Shown piece by piece: positions 10,023-20,477 of a stretch of 64,000 bases of DNA; position 1 is the first letter of the stretch; each line of letters begins with the position of its first letter. Origin of the DNA: Bacillus sp. THAF10 (GTDB lineage: Bacteria > Bacillota > Bacilli > Bacillales > Bacillaceae_I); the NCBI RefSeq assembly GCF_009363695.1, contig NZ_CP045403.1, positions 1,778,001-1,842,000 on the forward strand, read 5' to 3'. The notes under the pieces are model-generated. The model saw only the letters and a program-made list of their open reading frames with translations. It was not told where the DNA came from and did not search any database. The translations under genes and the position numbers were made by a program.

Positions 10023-10937
10023 ATGGTGGATGGAATTCTCATCTTGAACAAACCAAGAGGACTAACCTCTCATGATTGTGTTTTTAAGGTTAGAAAAATA
10101 TTAAAAACAAAAAAAGTGGGCCATACTGGCACCTTGGATCCTGAAGTAACTGGCGTTTTGCCTATTTGTATCGGAAGAGCCACCAAGGTGGTCGAATTTT
10201 TAACGGCAGAGGAAAAAACATACATAGCCGAAGTAACGATTGGGACCTCGACTACAACAGAAGACCAAACTGGTGATATCGTAGAAGAGAAGAGAGTAGA
10301 AAAACCATTTTCCAACGAAGAAATTTTAGCAGTACTTAATAGATTGACTGGTGAAATTGAGCAGACGCCACCAATGTATTCTGCAGTAAAGATTAATGGA
10401 AAAAAACTCTATGAATATGCTCGTGAAGGCAAAATAATTGATAGGCCTACAAGAAAAATAACCATTCATGATATTTTTCTCACAAGTGAAATGGAGTACA
10501 AAAAAGAATCCAAAGAGGTCACTTTTTCATTTCAAGTAAGATGCAGCAAGGGAACATATGTGAGAACGCTTGCCGTACAAATAGGGGAAATGCTTGGCTA
10601 TCCTGCTCATATGTCCTCTTTACAACGAGTATCATCTGGAAATTTCACCTTAGCTCAAGCGATATCTCTAGAAGATTTGCAAGCTCTTAAAGAAGAAGAA
10701 AGAGTAGAAGAGATTTTGCTTCCAATGGAACACGCATTAATCTCATTGCCTAAGCTGGAAATTAGTGATAAAGTAGCAGAGAAAGTGAAAAATGGTGCGG
10801 TACTGCCACTTCCAGACGATTTTATTCATGATGAGGAGTTGTTTACTATTTTTCATCATGGAAAATGCTTAGCTGTTTACATGAAACACCCGGAGAAGAC
10901 AGGGCTAATGAAGCCAAAGAAAGTCTTCCATCTATAA
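10023..10937 (+). CDS. truB: tRNA pseudouridine(55) synthase TruB
   Basis: TruB makes pseudouridine 55 in the T loop of tRNAs. The 304 residues carry GILILNKPRGLTSHD and the catalytic block KVGHTGTLDPEVTGVLP, whose Asp is the nucleophile, plus CSKGTYVRTLA. The start is ATG 10023, 7 nt after AAGGAG, and corresponds to B. subtilis MVNGVLLLHKP. A longer open frame back to 9996 would run into the terminator of rbfA and is rejected. ribF follows after 44 nt. Confidence 0.96.
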   Translation: MVDGILILNKPRGLTSHDCVFKVRKILKTKKVGHTGTLDPEVTGVLPICIGRATKVVEFLTAEEKTYIAEVTIGTSTTTEDQTGDIVEEKRVEKPFSNEEILAVLNRLTGEIEQTPPMYSAVKINGKKLYEYAREGKIIDRPTRKITIHDIFLTSEMEYKKESKEVTFSFQVRCSKGTYVRTLAVQIGEMLGYPAHMSSLQRVSSGNFTLAQAISLEDLQALKEEERVEEILLPMEHALISLPKLEISDKVAEKVKNGAVLPLPDDFIHDEELFTIFHHGKCLAVYMKHPEKTGLMKPKKVFHL

Positions 10938-10981
10938 CACTTCATTCTTACAGTTTTACTATAATGATTTAGGTGATAACA

Positions 10982-11937
10982 ATGAACGTAATCTATTTAG
11001 AGCACCCACACACGAGGAAAAAAGAAGCATGTGCCCCATCTGTTGTTGCACTCGGTTTTTTTGACGGAATCCATCTTGGGCATCAGAAGGTGATTGCTGG
11101 TGCCAAGAGAAAAGCGGAAGAAATGGGCCTCGAATGTGCCGTCATGACGTTAGACCCCCACCCTTCTGTTGTTTTACGTAGAGAGGTTCAGCATATTCGA
11201 TACATAACCCCTCTTAAAGAGAAAATCAGATTGCTCACATCACTCGGTGTAGACACGTTATATGTAGTCAAGTTTGACTTGCATTTTGCTTCTCTAGTAC
11301 CGCAGGATTTTGTCGATCAATATATCATCGGTTTAAACATTAAGCATGTGGTTGCAGGGTTTGACTATTCTTATGGAAGTCTTGGAAAAGGAACGATGGA
11401 AACTCTTCCTTTTCACTCAAGAGATCAGTTTGAACAAACCATCATTCAAAAATATACAACTAACAACTTAAAGGTGAGCTCTACTTTTATCCGAGAGCAA
11501 TTAAAGGATGGAGTGGTTCACGAGCTTCCTCAGACCCTTGGGCGGTTGTATCAGGTAAGAGGAATCGTTGGACACGGCGAGAAAAGGGGACGTACCATTG
11601 GGTTTCCAACCGCCAATGTAGTTCTCAACGACGAATATATTATTCCAAAGACTGGAGTATATGCCGTTCAAATGCGAGTTAAAGGGAATTGGCAGAACGG
11701 GGTATGTAATATCGGCTATAAACCGACTTTTCATCATAAGAAAGAAGACGCACCACCTTCAATAGAGGTACATCTCCTCGATTTCCATGATGTGATTTAT
11801 GAGGAAGAAGTAGTAATTGAATGGCATCAAAAGCTTCGAGACGAAAAGAAATTTTCTGGTGTTGATGCACTTGTCGACCAAATAAAAAAGGACAAGTCTC
11901 AAGCAGAGGAGTATTTTCAAAAAAAACCGCATGATAC

Positions 11938-11953
<16 letters not shown>
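10982..11953 (+). CDS. ribF: Bifunctional riboflavin kinase/FAD synthetase
   Basis: RibF (RibC in B. subtilis) converts riboflavin to FMN and then FAD. The adenylyltransferase half carries ALGFFDGIHLGHQKVI near residue 25, and the C-terminal kinase half carries GHGEKRGRTIGFPTANV and GVYAV. The product has 323 residues. ATG 10982 follows AGGTG with 6-nt spacing and fits the homologous start; GTG 10973 overlaps that binding site. It lies between truB and rpsO as in B. subtilis. Confidence 0.96.
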
Positions 11954-12325
<372 letters not shown>

Positions 12326-12334
12326 GTATTTCAG

Positions 12335-12362
12335 AAAAGCGGGAGAATTCCCGCTTTTTTGT
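12335..12362 (+). terminator. Terminator after rpsO
   Basis: The stem AAAGCGGG/CCCGCTTT is followed by six T residues. Confidence 0.9.
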
Positions 12363-12515
12363 TAGTTTTTTTCTTTATCATATGGTTTTCTATTGATATG
12401 TAACGGTAGTTTCGTCCATACTAGACATAACAGGAAAGTATGCATAGTATTTTTACATAAATAATTGATGATTTAATAATACATATGAAATGCAAGAGAG
12501 GGGTTTTGGAAACTC

Positions 12516-14633
12516 ATGGGACAAGATAAACAAGTCTTTTCTATTGATTGGGCTGGCAGAGAACTTTCAGTAGAAATAGGACAATTAGCCAAACAAGCAA
12601 ACGGTGCTGTAATGGTACGTTACGGAGACACCGCTGTACTTAGCACCGCAACAGCTTCAAAAGAGCCAAAAAAATTAGATTTCTTTCCATTAACTGTAAA
12701 CTACGAAGAAAGACTTTACGCGGTAGGGAAAATTCCAGGTGGTTTTATTAAACGAGAAGGCCGTCCAAGTGAAAAAGCAATTCTTGCAAGTCGCTTAATC
12801 GATCGACCAATTCGTCCATTGTTTGCTGACGGATTTCGTAATGAAGTACAAGTCATCAGCATTGTTATGAGTGTAGATCAAAACTGTTCTTCTGAAATGG
12901 CAGCAATGTTTGGATCTTCCCTTGCTCTGTCTGTTTCTGACATTCCTTTTGAAGGGCCAATTGCTGGGGTAACAGTAGGAAGAATTGACAACGAGTTTGT
13001 CATTAACCCAAATGTAGAGCAACTGGAAAAGAGCGACATTAACCTTGTAGTAGCCGGAACAAAAGATGCCATCAACATGGTAGAAGCTGGTGCAGATGAA
13101 GTGCCAGAAGAAGTGATGTTAGAAGCAATCATGTTCGGTCATGAGGAAATCAAGCGCTTAATCGCTTTCCAAGAAGAAATTGTTCAAGCTATTGGAAAAG
13201 AGAAGACAGAAATAAAATTATATGAAGTAGATAAAACGCTTGAGCTTGAAATTCGTGCACTTGCTGAAGAGAAAATGACCAAAGCTGTGCAGGTTCACGA
13301 AAAGCATGCACGTGAAGCGGCAATTAAAGAAGTAAAAGAAGAAGTTATCGCACGTTATGAAGAACAAGAGTTAGAAGCTGACGTATTAAAACAAGTAAAT
13401 GAAATTTTAAGCATGCTTGTAAAAGAAGAAGTGCGTCGTCTTATTACGGAAGATAAAGTACGTCCAGATGGTCGTAAGAGTGACGAAATCCGTCCTCTAT
13501 CATCTGAGGTAGGACTTCTACCGCGTACACATGGTTCAGGTTTATTTACTCGAGGACAAACCCAAGCGTTAAGTATTTGTACCTTAGGTGCACTTGGAGA
13601 TGTTCAAATCCTAGATGGTTTAGGAATTGAAGAGGAAAAACGCTTTATGCATCATTATAACTTCCCGCTATTTAGCGTAGGTGAAACAGGACCGATGAGA
13701 GGTCCTGGTCGACGTGAAATTGGGCATGGTGCACTAGGTGAAAGAGCTCTAGAACCTGTTATCCCTTCTGAAAAAGACTTTCCATATACAGTAAGACTAG
13801 TTTCAGAAGTACTTGAATCTAATGGTTCTACTTCACAGGCAAGTATTTGTGCTAGTACGCTGGCGATGATGGATGCAGGGGTACCAATCAAAGCACCTGT
13901 AGCAGGTATTGCGATGGGACTTATCAAAAAAGGTGAGCACTATACTGTTCTTACAGATATTCAAGGAATGGAAGATCACTTAGGGGATATGGACTTCAAA
14001 GTTGCTGGTACATCAAAAGGAGTAACGGCGCTGCAAATGGACATCAAAATTGAAGGCTTGTCTCGTGACATCTTGGAAGAGGCACTTCAACAAGCGAAAA
14101 TCGGTAGAATTCAAATTCTCGATTCTATGCTTGCAACCTTAGCAGAATCGCGCAAGGAACTTTCTCCTTATGCTCCTAAAATCTTGATGATGAGCATTAA
14201 TCCAGATAAGATTCGCGATGTAATCGGACCAAGTGGAAAACAAATTAATAAGATTATTGAAGAGACCGGAGTGAAAATTGATATCGAACAAGACGGTACA
14301 GTATTCATTTCTTCCATAGATATGGAAATGAACGAGAAAGCAAAGAAAATCATCGAAGATATCGTGCGTGAAGTACAAGTTGGAGAAATCTACCTTGGAA
14401 AAGTAAAACGTATTGAAAAGTTCGGTGCCTTTGTTGAACTGTTCAGCGGCAAAGATGGTCTTGTGCATATTTCGGAGCTTGCAGAAGAGAGAGTAAAGCA
14501 AGTGGAAGATATTGTGAAGCTTGGTGAAGAAGTACTTGTAAAAGTAATGGAAATTGATAAACAAGGAAGAGTAAACCTTTCTAGAAAAGTGCTTCTTAAA
14601 GAAAAGAAAGAAAAAAATGAACAAATGTCATAA
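12516..14633 (+). CDS. pnp: Polyribonucleotide nucleotidyltransferase
   Basis: PNPase degrades RNA from the 3' end by phosphorolysis and is part of the RNA degradation machinery together with RNase Y and RNase J. The 705 residues hold two RNase PH domains ([12 protein letters not shown] near residue 36 and [19 protein letters not shown] near 345), a KH domain ([21 protein letters not shown] near 570) and a C-terminal S1 domain ([19 protein letters not shown]). The ATG at 12516 follows GAGAGGGG. A weak sigma-A-like pair lies upstream (TTGATA at 12393). The gene ends in a terminator. Confidence 0.98.
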   Translation: MGQDKQVFSIDWAGRELSVEIGQLAKQANGAVMVRYGDTAVLSTATASKEPKKLDFFPLTVNYEERLYAVGKIPGGFIKREGRPSEKAILASRLIDRPIRPLFADGFRNEVQVISIVMSVDQNCSSEMAAMFGSSLALSVSDIPFEGPIAGVTVGRIDNEFVINPNVEQLEKSDINLVVAGTKDAINMVEAGADEVPEEVMLEAIMFGHEEIKRLIAFQEEIVQAIGKEKTEIKLYEVDKTLELEIRALAEEKMTKAVQVHEKHAREAAIKEVKEEVIARYEEQELEADVLKQVNEILSMLVKEEVRRLITEDKVRPDGRKSDEIRPLSSEVGLLPRTHGSGLFTRGQTQALSICTLGALGDVQILDGLGIEEEKRFMHHYNFPLFSVGETGPMRGPGRREIGHGALGERALEPVIPSEKDFPYTVRLVSEVLESNGSTSQASICASTLAMMDAGVPIKAPVAGIAMGLIKKGEHYTVLTDIQGMEDHLGDMDFKVAGTSKGVTALQMDIKIEGLSRDILEEALQQAKIGRIQILDSMLATLAESRKELSPYAPKILMMSINPDKIRDVIGPSGKQINKIIEETGVKIDIEQDGTVFISSIDMEMNEKAKKIIEDIVREVQVGEIYLGKVKRIEKFGAFVELFSGKDGLVHISELAEERVKQVEDIVKLGEEVLVKVMEIDKQGRVNLSRKVLLKEKKEKNEQMS

Positions 14634-14640
14634 TGTAAAT

Positions 14641-14666
14641 AGCCTGGCTTAGCACCGGGCTTTTTG
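14641..14666 (+). terminator. Terminator after pnp
   Basis: The stem AGCCTGG/CCGGGCT is followed by a T-run. Confidence 0.85.
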
Positions 14667-14718
14667 CCTACTTTATTATTAATTATTCAAAGTGAATTAT
14701 GATGAAGATTTTTCAAGC

Positions 14719-14848
14719 ATGTGATTGAAGCAAATGCGGAGACTCCGCGGGAATGAAGCGATTGACAGGAGACCCCAAAGGGCGAAGCCTGAGTAGTCTC
14801 CTCCATCGCCCGCAGGACGCGGAGCCATTTTGCACAAATCAACAGCGG
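14719..14848 (+). repeat. Dispersed repeat family A, copy 1
   Basis: This intergenic element of about 130 bp begins GATTGAAGCAAAT and ends AAATCAACAGCGG. It shares GGAATGAAGCGAT, a GGCGAAGCC-type core and GGAGCCATTTTGCA with the other copies. It contains the palindrome GCGGAGACTCCGC. It fills most of the gap between pnp and ylxY. No ORF in it looks real. Confidence 0.85.
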
Positions 14849-14931
14849 CTAAAGGAGCAACCTTTACTCCATTCTTTGTTCTACCTTGTCCTTTTTCTAC
14901 ATAAATTCTAAGTAGAAAGGAGAGGGGTAGA

Positions 14932-15897
14932 ATGAAAAGAAGAACCTTACAAATCTTTGCATTTATCGTCATTGCTTTATTTACATATAAAACGGTGAAT
15001 CATCCGTTTCCCAGTGATATTTCAGGTCATATAGTCAATGACTTTGAGCAGGTATCAAAAAAACAGGACCCTCTCATGCTAGAAGTGATGGAAAAGGCTT
15101 CAGCATTTGAAGTGTCGCCTCAGGATGCGAAAATTGATAAGGTTTGGAAAGCACAGCCCGGCTTAAACGGTTTAAAAGTGGATGTAGAAGCTTCTTATAA
15201 AAAAATGAAAAAAACGGGCATGTTTGATGAAGCCAAGCTAGTATTTGAACAAGTTCCACCAAAAGTTCACTTAGCTGATCTTCCCCCTTCTCCCATTTAT
15301 AGAGGTCATCCGGAAAAACAGATGGTAGCTTTTCTCATAAATGTAGCTTGGGGCAATGACCATATCCCAGGGATGCTAGAAACCTTAAAAAAACACGACG
15401 TGAAGGCGACGTTTTTTCTTGAAGGCAGATGGGTGAAAGAAAATCCATCTATGGCAAAAATGATTATAGATGCTGGACATGAAGTTGGTAACCATTCGTA
15501 TACACATCCTAACATGAAAACTCTTGGCAGCAGTGCCGTGCGTGATCAATTGATGAAAACGAACGAAGTGATTGAGGCGATTTCTGGAAATAAAGTAGAG
15601 TGGTTTGCTCCACCAAGTGGCAGCTATCGAGATGAAGTGGTCTCCATTGCTCACGAGTTAAATTTAAAGACAATTATGTGGAGTGTGGACACAATTGATT
15701 GGCAAAAACCTGCACCTGATGTTTTAGTGAATCGTGTAATGAAAAAAATACATCCTGGTGCAATGATATTGATGCATCCTACACCATCTACGGAACAAAG
15801 CTTAGAAACGATGATCGTTTCTATCAAGGAAAAAGGGTTAGAGCTTGGAAGTGTAACGGCCCTGTTGGATGAGGAAAGAATTATACATCACAACTAG
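14932..15897 (+). CDS. ylxY: Polysaccharide deacetylase-like protein YlxY
   Basis: A 321-residue exported or membrane-anchored protein of the NodB deacetylase fold. The N-terminal hydrophobic segment at about residues 6-20 follows MKRR and looks like an uncleaved signal anchor. The catalytic domain spans about 135-310. The zinc motif HSYTH is present, as is DTIDW. However, the usual TFDDG catalytic motif is replaced by LINVAWGND, and the final LH-type motif reads LMHPT. The same substitution is typical of the YlxY subgroup from memory, so activity may be altered or absent. The position between pnp and mlpA is conserved in Bacillus. The start ATG follows GGAGAGGGG. Confidence 0.9.
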   Translation: MKRRTLQIFAFIVIALFTYKTVNHPFPSDISGHIVNDFEQVSKKQDPLMLEVMEKASAFEVSPQDAKIDKVWKAQPGLNGLKVDVEASYKKMKKTGMFDEAKLVFEQVPPKVHLADLPPSPIYRGHPEKQMVAFLINVAWGNDHIPGMLETLKKHDVKATFFLEGRWVKENPSMAKMIIDAGHEVGNHSYTHPNMKTLGSSAVRDQLMKTNEVIEAISGNKVEWFAPPSGSYRDEVVSIAHELNLKTIMWSVDTIDWQKPAPDVLVNRVMKKIHPGAMILMHPTPSTEQSLETMIVSIKEKGLELGSVTALLDEERIIHHN

Positions 15898-15926
15898 AAC
15901 CTGCAAACGGAATAGGAGGATAATCT

Positions 15927-17168
15927 TTGTTAACAAAACATACATGTTCAAATGGAGTAAGAATTGTATTAGAGAACATCCCACATGTCCGCTCCGTTGC
16001 AATTGGAGTATGGATTGGAACTGGTTCGAGGAACGAAGATCAACGAAACAATGGAGTATCTCATTTCCTTGAGCATATGTTTTTTAAAGGAACCAAAACA
16101 AAAAATGCCCGTGAAATCGCAGAAGCATTTGATTCCATTGGAGGCCAAGTGAATGCGTTCACATCCAAGGAATATACCTGTTATTATGCGAAGGTTATGG
16201 ATGAGCATTCCTCTTATGCTTTGGGTGTTTTAGCAGATATGTTTTTTCATTCTATCTTCGATGAAGAAGAGCTGAAGAAAGAGAAAAACGTTGTTTACGA
16301 AGAAATTAAAATGTACGAAGATGCACCAGATGATATCGTTCATGATGTGCTTGCAAGAGCTTGTTATGGAAACCATCCTCTTGGATACCCAATTCTTGGG
16401 ACAGAAGGAACGCTTTCAAAATTTGATGGCGATACATTAAGATCATACATGAAAGAAACCTATACGCCTGATAATGTGGTGATCTCCGTTGCAGGGAACA
16501 TTAATGATAGCTTTATTAAAGAAATAGAAGACATGTTTGGCAGCTATGAAACGGGATATTCCAAAAGTGATTATGTGAAGCCAGCGTTTGAAACCGGTCG
16601 AATTGCAAAAAAGAAAACAACAGAACAAGCTCATCTTTGCATTGGGTATAATGGGCTTCCTATTGGCGATAAGGATATCTATAATCTTATTGTTTTAAAT
16701 AACGTGCTTGGAGGAAGTATGAGCAGCCGTCTTTTCCAAGACGTTAGGGAAGAGAGAGGGCTTGCCTATTCTGTTTATTCCTACCATTCCACTTTTCAGG
16801 ATAATGGTATGCTAACCATCTATGGTGGGACAGGCAGCAACCAGCTTGATATGCTGTTTGATACCATTCAACAAACGTTGAGTACGTTAAAAACGGAAGG
16901 AATAACAGAAAAAGAGTTAACGAATAGTAAAGAGCAAATAAAAGGAAGTCTTATGTTAAGCCTTGAGAGTACAAATAGTAGAATGAGCAGAAATGGTAAA
17001 AATGAATTACTCCTAGGCAGACACCGCTCTCTTGATGATATATTAGAGCGAATTAATAGCATCACACAAGAGTCTGTAAATAGTCTTACTAAACGGATCT
17101 TTACAGATGATTATTCCGTGGCGCTCATTAGTCCGAATGGAGAAATGCCAAACTCCATAAAAGAATAA
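15927..17168 (+). CDS. mlpA: M16 family zinc peptidase MlpA (YmxG)
   Basis: A cytoplasmic metallopeptidase related to mitochondrial processing peptidase. The 413 residues carry the inverted zinc motif HFLEH near residue 48, followed by the distal Glu in EEIKMYEDAPDD. The C-terminal half contains NNVLGGSMSSRLFQDVREERGLAYS. The start is TTG at 15927 behind AGGAGGA. It ends in a strong terminator. In B. subtilis mlpA affects extracellular protease production. Confidence 0.95.
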   Translation: MLTKHTCSNGVRIVLENIPHVRSVAIGVWIGTGSRNEDQRNNGVSHFLEHMFFKGTKTKNAREIAEAFDSIGGQVNAFTSKEYTCYYAKVMDEHSSYALGVLADMFFHSIFDEEELKKEKNVVYEEIKMYEDAPDDIVHDVLARACYGNHPLGYPILGTEGTLSKFDGDTLRSYMKETYTPDNVVISVAGNINDSFIKEIEDMFGSYETGYSKSDYVKPAFETGRIAKKKTTEQAHLCIGYNGLPIGDKDIYNLIVLNNVLGGSMSSRLFQDVREERGLAYSVYSYHSTFQDNGMLTIYGGTGSNQLDMLFDTIQQTLSTLKTEGITEKELTNSKEQIKGSLMLSLESTNSRMSRNGKNELLLGRHRSLDDILERINSITQESVNSLTKRIFTDDYSVALISPNGEMPNSIKE

Positions 17169-17182
17169 AAATCTTTACCTTT

Positions 17183-17217
17183 AAATACCTGCCAAATTTG
17201 AATTGGCAGGTATTTTC
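17183..17217 (+). terminator. Terminator after mlpA
   Basis: The 13-bp stem AAATACCTGCCAA/TTGGCAGGTATTT precedes TTCTAT. Confidence 0.88.
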
Positions 17218-17258
17218 TATAGGAAGCCTCTAATATATATGAAGTAGGAGGTGGTCAT

Positions 17259-17504
17259 TTGCGATTGAGCGAGATGAGTGGCAAGGAAATTGTAGATGTA
17301 AAAAGAGCAGAGAGATTAGGGATTTTAGGACATACTGATCTGGAGATTAATGAAAACACAGGAGAAATCAGGTCTTTAATCATCCCTTCTTTAAGATGGT
17401 TTGGATTGAAGAAAGAGGGGCGGGATATTCGCGTACCCTGGAATCATATAAAAAAAATTGGGACAGATATGATAATCATTGATATTCCTGAAGAAGAGGA
17501 ATAA
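17259..17504 (+). CDS. ymxH: YlmC/YmxH family PRC-barrel protein
   Basis: An 81-residue PRC-barrel protein of the YlmC/YmxH sporulation-associated family. The motifs RLSEMSGKEIVDVKRAERLG, VPWNHIKKIGTDMIIID and DLEINENTGEI are typical. The start is TTG 17259 after AGGAGGTGG. The gene stands alone between two terminators. No precise function is established for it. Confidence 0.92.
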   Translation: MRLSEMSGKEIVDVKRAERLGILGHTDLEINENTGEIRSLIIPSLRWFGLKKEGRDIRVPWNHIKKIGTDMIIIDIPEEEE

Positions 17505-17506
17505 TG

Positions 17507-17537
17507 CAGCGTGGCCTATGCCAGGCTGTTTTTATTT
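17507..17537 (+). terminator. Terminator after ymxH
   Basis: CAGCgTGGC pairs with GCCAgGCTG and is followed by TTTTTATTTT. Confidence 0.88.
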
Positions 17538-17571
17538 TGGAGGCAACAGACCTTTCTCTAGCTATTCAAGC

Positions 17572-17599
17572 ACAGATTATCTTCAGCGTACATAAGATG
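17572..17599 (+). promoter_or_regulatory. Candidate sigma-K promoter for dpaAB
   Basis: AC at 17572 and CATAAGATG at 17591 are separated by 17 nt, close to the sigma-K pattern AC-N16/17-CATAnnnTA. In B. subtilis this operon is transcribed by sigma-K in the mother cell. Confidence 0.5.
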
Positions 17600-17663
17600 T
17601 GTAAGTAAGAAAATCATGAACAGAATTACAAACTTTCACGAAGTAAAAGAAGGTGACCAAAAT

Positions 17664-18560
17664 ATGCTGACCGGTATGCACATAGCTGTCATTGGCGGTG
17701 ATGCAAGGCAGCTGGAAGTGATACGTAAGCTAATAGAGCTGGACGCAAAGCTTTCACTTGTAGGGTTTGATCAATTGGATCATGGGTTTACAGGAGCGTC
17801 TAAAGAGCAGTTAAATGAAGTGGATTTTTCTACTGTTGATGCCATCATCCTTCCTGTACCAGGTACAAATTTAGAAGGTCAGGTAGACAGTATTTTTTCG
17901 AATGAAAAAATTGTCCTGACCGAAGAAATAGTAAATGAAACACCGAAAAATTGTACGATTTTCTCTGGAATAACCAACGCTTATCTAAACCAGCTTATCG
18001 CAAACACGAATAGGAACCTTGTACAGTTGTTTGAAAGGGATGACGTGGCAATTTACAATGCCATTCCTACAGTTGAAGGAACCATTATGATGGTGATTCA
18101 ACATACAGACATTACGATACACAATTCCAAAGTGGCGGTACTCGGGCTTGGAAGGGTTGGTACGACTGTTGCGCGTACTTTTTCTGCTTTAGGTGCGGAT
18201 GTTCGGGTTGGTGCTAGAAAATCTGAGCATATTGCCCGCATTTTTGAAATGGGATTAACCCCCTTTCATCTAAAAGAGCTGTCAGAAAATGTAACAGATG
18301 TGGATGTTTGTATTAATACTATTCCGCATTTAATTGTCACCTCAGATGTGATTTCCAAAATGCCTGCCAATACATTAATTATTGACTTAGCTTCAAAGCC
18401 TGGTGGTACTGATTTTCGGTATGCAGAAAAAAGAGGAATAAAAGCGTTGCTTGCTCCAGGGCTTCCAGGAATAGTCGCTCCCAAAACAGCTGGTCAGATT
18501 GTGGCAAATGTTTTAGCTCATTTACTTAAAGAAGACTGGGATGGGAGAAAGGAGAATTAA
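17664..18560 (+). CDS. dpaA: Dipicolinate synthase subunit A
   Basis: DpaA (SpoVFA) and DpaB make dipicolinic acid from dihydrodipicolinate in the mother cell during sporulation. The 298 residues start MLTGMHIAVIGGDARQLEVI, and a second nucleotide-binding segment AVLGLGRVGTTVARTFSALGA lies near residue 155. ATG 17664 follows AAGGTG and matches the B. subtilis start; the longer frame from 17616 is not favoured. dpaB follows after 2 nt. Confidence 0.96.
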   Translation: MLTGMHIAVIGGDARQLEVIRKLIELDAKLSLVGFDQLDHGFTGASKEQLNEVDFSTVDAIILPVPGTNLEGQVDSIFSNEKIVLTEEIVNETPKNCTIFSGITNAYLNQLIANTNRNLVQLFERDDVAIYNAIPTVEGTIMMVIQHTDITIHNSKVAVLGLGRVGTTVARTFSALGADVRVGARKSEHIARIFEMGLTPFHLKELSENVTDVDVCINTIPHLIVTSDVISKMPANTLIIDLASKPGGTDFRYAEKRGIKALLAPGLPGIVAPKTAGQIVANVLAHLLKEDWDGRKEN

Positions 18561-18562
18561 CC

Positions 18563-19162
18563 ATGCAGCTTAAAGGAAAACGATTAGGGTTTGGCTTAAC
18601 AGGCTCACATTGTACGTATGATGCGGTAGTACCAGAGATTCAAAAGCTCTTAGATGAAGGGGCAGAAATCATACCTGTCGTTACCTCTACTGTTCAGAAT
18701 ACAACGACTAGGTTTGGTCAAGGAGAGGACTGGATAAAGCGGATTGAAGACATGACTGGAAATAAGATCATTGATTCTATCGTAAAAGCAGAACCATTAG
18801 GTCCTAAACTTCCATTGGATTGCATGATTATTGCCCCTCTTACTGGGAATTCGATGAGCAAGCTGGCTAATGCCATTACAGAATCCCCTGTACTAATGGC
18901 AGCAAAAGCCACTCTGCGAAATCATCGACCAGTTGTTCTTGGAATCTCCACAAATGATGCGCTTGGGTTGAATGGATTAAATCTGATGAGACTGATGTCC
19001 ACGAAAAACATTTACTTTATTCCTTATGGGCAAGATGCTCCTGAGAAAAAACCTAACTCTATGGTAGCTAGAATGAGTATGCTTCTTCCAACCGTTCTTG
19101 ATGCACTGGAGCATAAACAAATTCAACCTGTTATAGTAGAAAGATACAAGGATGATCAATAA
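18563..19162 (+). CDS. dpaB: Dipicolinate synthase subunit B
   Basis: The flavoprotein-like partner of DpaA. The 199 residues have the flavin-dependent decarboxylase-like fold: GFGLTGSHCTYD at the N terminus, IPVVTSTVQ, and IIAPLTGNSMSKLANAI near residue 90. ATG 18563 follows AGGAGAATTAACC. Spacing to dpaA indicates one operon. A long terminator follows, so asd is a separate unit here. Confidence 0.96.
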   Translation: MQLKGKRLGFGLTGSHCTYDAVVPEIQKLLDEGAEIIPVVTSTVQNTTTRFGQGEDWIKRIEDMTGNKIIDSIVKAEPLGPKLPLDCMIIAPLTGNSMSKLANAITESPVLMAAKATLRNHRPVVLGISTNDALGLNGLNLMRLMSTKNIYFIPYGQDAPEKKPNSMVARMSMLLPTVLDALEHKQIQPVIVERYKDDQ

Positions 19163-19172
19163 TATTATTGCC

Positions 19173-19211
19173 AGAAGAGAAGAAAAGTAAATATTTCTTC
19201 TCTTCTTTATT
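19173..19211 (+). terminator. Terminator after dpaB
   Basis: AGAAGAGAAGAAA pairs with TTTCTTCTCTTCT, followed by TTATTT. Confidence 0.9.
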
Positions 19212-19271
19212 TCAGTAATATGTTAAAATAAAGAATTATAAATCAATATATTCGAAGAGGTGGATTAATAG

Positions 19272-20312
19272 ATGAATGGTTTTCACGTAGCAGTAGTAGG
19301 AGCAACGGGCGCAGTAGGGCAACAAATGTTACACACACTGGAAACAAGAGATTTTCCTATTAACAAGCTCACATTATTATCATCTGAACGTTCAGCTGGT
19401 AAAAAAGTTTCATTTAAAGGCAAGGAATATATTGTTGAAGTTGCGACACCAGAGAAATTTGAAGGCGTACACATCGCTTTATTTAGTGCTGGAGGAAATG
19501 TATCAAAATTACTAGCTCCAGAGGCAGCAAAAAGAGGAGCAATCGTGGTGGACAACACAAGCTATTTTAGAATGGATCCAAACGTTCCACTTGTCGTTCC
19601 GGAGGTCAATGAAGAAGATATCCTGAAGCATAATGGAATTATTGCCAATCCTAATTGTTCTACCATTCAAATGGTGGTTGCACTAGAACCAATCAGAAAG
19701 TTATATGGTTTAAAGAAAGTGATTGTAAGTACGTACCAGGCCGTATCAGGTGCAGGTGCTGCGGCAATTGAAGAGCTAGAGACTCAAATGCAATCTATTT
19801 TAAATAAAGAAGAATTTACACCATCCATCCTTCCTGTAAAAGGAGATAAAAATCATTATCAAATTGCATTCAATGCCATTCCCCAAATTGATAAATTTGA
19901 AGAAAATGGCTTCACTTTTGAAGAGCTAAAAATGATAAACGAAACAAAAAAAATCATGCATGATCAACAGCTCCAGGTTGCTGCAACTTGCGTGCGCCTT
20001 CCAGTTGTAACAGGACATTCTGAGAGTGTATATATTGAAATAGAAGACGAAAATGTGACTGTTCAAGAACTTAGAGGGTTGCTCGAAAGCTCTCCTGGTG
20101 TTGTTCTTCAAGATAAGCCCGAAGAACAACTGTACCCAATGCCAGCAAATTGCGTAGGTTCCAACGATGTTTTTGTTGGACGCATCAGACAGGACCTTGA
20201 TAATAAAACTGGATTCCACCTTTGGATTGTCTCTGATAATCTCTTAAAAGGAGCTGCTTGGAATTCCGTACAAATTGCTGAGAGTCTGGTAAGGCTTGGA
20301 GTAGTTAAATAA
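19272..20312 (+). CDS. asd: Aspartate-semialdehyde dehydrogenase
   Basis: Asd reduces aspartyl phosphate to aspartate semialdehyde for lysine, diaminopimelate, threonine and methionine synthesis. The 346 residues include VVGATGAVGQQML at the N terminus and the catalytic Cys in IIANPNCSTIQMV near residue 130. ATG 19272 follows GAAGAGGTGG. It sits upstream of dapG and dapA, matching B. subtilis order. Confidence 0.97.
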   Translation: MNGFHVAVVGATGAVGQQMLHTLETRDFPINKLTLLSSERSAGKKVSFKGKEYIVEVATPEKFEGVHIALFSAGGNVSKLLAPEAAKRGAIVVDNTSYFRMDPNVPLVVPEVNEEDILKHNGIIANPNCSTIQMVVALEPIRKLYGLKKVIVSTYQAVSGAGAAAIEELETQMQSILNKEEFTPSILPVKGDKNHYQIAFNAIPQIDKFEENGFTFEELKMINETKKIMHDQQLQVAATCVRLPVVTGHSESVYIEIEDENVTVQELRGLLESSPGVVLQDKPEEQLYPMPANCVGSNDVFVGRIRQDLDNKTGFHLWIVSDNLLKGAAWNSVQIAESLVRLGVVK

Positions 20313-20323
20313 GTATTTTAGGA

Positions 20324-20355
20324 AGAAAGGTCTCCAAAAGGCCTTTTCTTTTCTG
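20324..20355 (+). terminator. Probable terminator after asd
   Basis: AGAAAGG can pair with CCTTTTCT with one bulge, and TTTTCT follows. The stem is less perfect than its neighbours. Confidence 0.6.
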
Positions 20356-20477
20356 CCTACTTATACACCGTCTGTTCTTGAACAATGAATAGGCCATTCT
20401 TTTGAAATGGTACTATTTTGACCACATCTTTCGTAAGTATTATGGAAGTTTTTTATACCGTGATGAGGTGTCAAAAT

